This document shows positions 61,238-64,000 of a DNA stretch of 64,000 bases, one piece after another. Each line of letters starts with the position of its first letter. Position 1 is the first letter of the stretch. The stretch spans positions 992,001 to 1,056,000 of the forward strand of contig JBCAMK010000016.1 in assembly GCA_038503065.1 (NCBI GenBank). Reading direction: 5' to 3'. Both the position numbers and the translations under genes were made by a program. The stretch comes from Paragyromitra xinjiangensis. Lineage: Eukaryota; Ascomycota; Pezizomycetes; Pezizales; Discinaceae. The notes under the pieces were generated by a model. It saw nothing but the letters and a program-made list of their open reading frames with translations. It searched no databases and had not been told where the DNA came from.

Positions 61238-62225
61238 TTTTTCAGGTTGATGTATAAAAATTTTTTATCGATATATCTGAGAGTTGCCACCAAACAAGTC
61301 AGGACATAAACCCATTTTTACGTCTGCGCAGCAACATCGTCCGAAAAGCAGTCGGTAGTGAAGATGAAACATACCGAAAACAAGAGGGACGAATTGAATA
61401 ATAACGGGGTTATTTTGAGGCTATGACTTGTCTAGCACAAAGCAGCGAGTTGGGCACCGGGAACAAGGTAGGTGCCTGGGGTGTGAGAAGCTTTAGATAA
61501 AGCAACAAGCAGTGGAACCTTCAAGGGATAACCAACGCAGCTGATGACCGATGGGGAAAGCAAACTTCTGAAGAAAGAAAGAACAAGAACGACAGTCACA
61601 GAGAAAAAGTAAGAATTGAATGTTGTTGTGAATGTTTGGCAATGTAGGTTTGACAGCCTAGTTCTTTGAGCATGATAGATAAGCTAAGGGGGGGAAGGGT
61701 AGGAAGGAATCAATCAATCAATCTGGAAGACGCGCTAAACCACCAATCCAAATCCATGCAAGTCGACTTACCCTTGCAAGGAATTTTCTCGCTCATCGAC
61801 TGCACGACTTTCCGTGGGCCTGGGACGCGAGAAATTTGCATCGTGGCAATCCAACAGGGTTGGTAATCGTACAGAAAAACGCGTCTTCCCAGCGGCCGAA
61901 TTGCCATTTACGCGTGTAATTTAGTTATGACTCCCACTTGCATGCCGGGTTCGTGTTCGGCCGTCTTGGCTATTCTGAAACATTTCCCTAGCCTGTCTTC
62001 TCCGGGTATCGAGTGTGCTGAAACGGTTAGTGGGTCGAGTGCCACTGTGGGTGGCCTGCAAGGGGAGAAGGGAGCTTTTTGCCACTTTAGTGTATGCAAC
62101 CACTTTACACGCTCCGTTAGCCGCGGTTTGCGTTACTTCCTCTGGGATGATACTCACTACCCACTCCATTCCCCCCACAACTCAGAGGTACCATCAAACA
62201 GAAGCAAACAATATCAGCTAAAATA
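61238..62225. promoter_or_regulatory. Bidirectional upstream region shared by RAD16 and RAD7, with MCB motifs
   Basis: The 988 bp between the two start codons contains no supported ORF. ACGCGT occurs at 61879-61884 and 61910-61915, and ACGCGC at 61730-61735. A CAATCAATCAATCAATC run lies at about 61709-61725. MCB motifs are seen directly; joint regulation is inferred. Confidence 0.55.
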
Positions 62226-64000
62226 ATGTGAGTCTTCAATACAGAAGAGATAAGTCAAGTGATTAACGATGAATGCAGGTCCAGACGAAATCAACGAGGC
62301 AACGGAGTTCGTGGGCCGTAAGCTATCCCCAAGTCTTTGGCTGGCTGAAGCTCTGGATGAGGTTTTATACTGATTACTTTACCCCTAGAAATTCGGCTTT
62401 GACTGAATTTTTGAAGGTATGTTGATTTTGATCTATTGTCACAACTTGTTTTCCGCTGCATTAATTTAAACTCTATTTGCTGATCTTAATTTTCCCCATC
62501 TATTCAGTCCCGTGGTATCAATGCTAGCGAAATCCGTCGCCGTGCTGAAGAACGTGCCGCTGCAGCAGAAGCAGCAGCTGAGGGCCTAGATACCGCCGGT
62601 TCTGCACCGGCAGCAGCAGAAGCTTCCGTCGCCCCAGCCAATCGCAGAACTCGTCGCACTGTGGCCGAGGAATCTGAAGCAGGTCCCTCAACGGCAGCAG
62701 TATCAACAGCACCAGCATCAGCTGGCAAGAAAACCAAGAAGCGAAAGAAGGGTGGTGATGATGATGGCTGGAATCCTTATTCAAAACCTATCCCAGTGCC
62801 CGGTCAGATCGGCTTTTGTGCGGAGTGCAATTGCAGGTTTACGGTGACTGCCTACTCACGCAACGGTCCTGACGGAGACGGACTTCTGTGTAATCCTTGT
62901 GGAGCGAAAGATGCGAAGACGCAGAAGGTGGATAAGAAAAAGAGGGTGCAGGTGAAGAAAGTTAAGAGGAATACTGCACAACTTCTATTAGATGGATCAA
63001 ACGGTGGTCCAAAGAGCTTGAGAGAGCTTTGTATTAATGCGAGTACCCGTCCCATTTGTTCTCAGACGGGATTTGTTGCATTTTTGTACAGAAACTAATT
63101 CTAATATAGCTTGTTGCAAAACACATCGATGATGTTGAAGCTCTCGGCGATATCGGATCCATGAACATGGATCTTATCTGCCAAATTATTGCTCGAAACC
63201 GCCGCCTTAACAGCAACACTATGAAGCTCTTCCTTGATCCAGGTAGCACCCGTTTAAACATTTACGATTGTTCCAGTAAGTCCATCAATTACGCGCCCTA
63301 ACATTTCATATTACTCCAGCTCTCCCACTCGCTTTGGGGGTCTCACCCTACAAGATTATCAACTTTCACACCCATCATACTAATTCCACCATAGAGGTTG
63401 ACGCCAACGAATTACAATCAATTGCTGCGGTTGTTCCTACCCTACGACACCTTTCCCTTGCTTTCTGTGGAAACATTACGGATTCTGTCATGGACTACTA
63501 CGCTGAAAAGCTCACTTCACTAACTTCTCTCCACCTTGGCGGCCCCTTCCTTGTAACCAAAGCTTGTTACGACCGCTTCTTTAAGCTCGTTGGCCCTCGC
63601 CTGACAAACTTAGTCCTTACGGACACTGCTCGTGTCAATGCTGACGTCATTTCATCTCTTGTCGATAATTGCCCCAATCTTGTTGAACTACGCCTCGCCG
63701 ACCTCAATAGGTTCGACGACGAATGTGTTCGCCTACTTACTGGCCTTGACAAACTGGAAATATTAGAGATCTCGAATCCCGGGAAAGAGGTCACCGACGA
63801 GGCGATCATCGACGTCCTGAATGCTGCTGGATCCGGCTTGAAAGAGTTAGATCTTACCCGCTGTGTCGGCTTGACTGATGCAGTCCTCGATGCTATTCAT
63901 GCATGCTGTGTTCGTCTGCAGACTCTCTCCCTCGAGGACTGTGACCTCCTTACAGATGAGGGAATTGCGAATCTATTTACGAACTGGAGCGAGAACCACG
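62226..64000 (+). CDS. RAD7: Rad7-type leucine-rich-repeat protein of global-genome nucleotide-excision repair (3' end beyond window)
   Basis: Inferred exons: 62226-62227, 62279-62317, 62389-62416, 62508-63038, 63110-63275 and 63395 to the right edge. All phases agree. The N-terminus reads MSRRNQRGNGVRGPNSALTE, the conserved Rad7 start. An Ala/Glu and basic segment follows, then NPYSKPIPVPGQIGFCAECN with a CxxC...CxxC zinc ribbon (CAEC, CNPC), then SLRELCIN joined to LVAKHIDDVEALGDI, and leucine-rich repeats (VPTLRHLSLAFCGNITDSV, LKELDLTRCVGLTDAVLDAI). Rad7 partners Rad16 in lesion recognition and is the substrate adaptor of the cullin complex. Two gene-structure oddities: the ATG is split by intron 1 (AT|G), and the 63039-63109 intron starts GCGAGT (GC-AG). 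A plain ATG at 62269 opens a frame of only 34 codons and is rejected. Confidence 0.93.

Noticed and set aside
62269..62373. Unspliced ATG at 62269 as the RAD7 start (MNAGPDEINEATEF...)
   Set aside because: It stops after 34 codons and is out of frame with the conserved RGPNSALTEFL segment, which the spliced model restores.
63325..63394. Extra RAD7 exon beginning at an AG near 63320 (LPLALGVSPYKIIN...)
   Set aside because: It stays in frame but inserts about 25 residues into the conserved IYDCSK-VDANEL region. The longer intron to 63394 restores the expected family alignment.

Overview
The window is nuclear DNA of a filamentous ascomycete (Pezizomycotina). Its genes are split by short introns (about 50-210 nt) with GTRAGT-like donors and CTRAY/TAAY-like branch sites. 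The gene set is ascomycete-typical: CYP51 sterol demethylase, a DUF7708/NACHT/ankyrin STAND protein, Rad7 and Rad16 repair proteins, and an F-BAR/DEP/RhoGAP protein. Long gene-poor stretches of 2-5 kb with small inverted-repeat elements suggest a moderately repeat-rich genome, perhaps an early-diverging Pezizomycotina lineage. I cannot name the species.

Layout. 0.3-4.6 kb (+): NLR-like STAND protein with about ten almost identical 105-bp ankyrin repeats. 4.6-7.1 kb: non-coding, with two adjacent TA-flanked foldback elements. 7.2-11.2 kb (+): large WW-domain/PhoD-like phosphatase protein with a long polyglutamine tract. 11.9-12.4 kb (-): small putative secreted protein. 12.4-14.7 kb: empty. 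14.7-16.3 kb (-): CYP51. 17.5-19.8 kb (-): FHA-kinase of the Chk2/Cds1/Rad53 family. 22.4-25.5 kb (+): Rgd2-like RhoGAP. 27.0-27.7 kb (+): basic hypothetical protein. 29.3-31.3 kb (+): CDC6. 32.2 kb (-): tRNA-Glu(UUC). 33.1-34.9 kb (-): secreted choice-of-anchor-B type protein. 36.7-40.4 kb (-): M16 zinc metallopeptidase. 40.4-48.8 kb: gene-poor, with a foldback element and weak or decayed genes. 48.8-49.8 kb (+): unrecognised protein. 51.3-52.9 kb (-): CHFR-like RING/PBZ ubiquitin ligase. 53-58 kb: gene-poor, with a 570-bp element bearing long terminal inverted repeats. 58.1-61.2 kb (-): RAD16. 62.2 kb to the right edge (+): RAD7, truncated by the window.

How the genes relate. The clearest functional link is RAD16 and RAD7. 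They encode the two partners of the global-genome nucleotide-excision-repair complex and lie head to head over a 988-bp shared upstream region. CHK2, CDC6 and the CHFR-like ligase add checkpoint, replication-licensing and mitotic-checkpoint functions to the same 45 kb. Upstream regions of CDC6, RAD7/RAD16 and CHK2 all contain ACGCGT (MCB, MBF-type) motifs, consistent with but not proving shared G1/S control. RAD7 shows two unusual gene-structure features: a start codon split by an intron and a GC-AG intron. All exon boundaries were deduced by hand from splice signals and reading-frame continuity. Where every phase closes the gene model is strong, but there is no transcript evidence.
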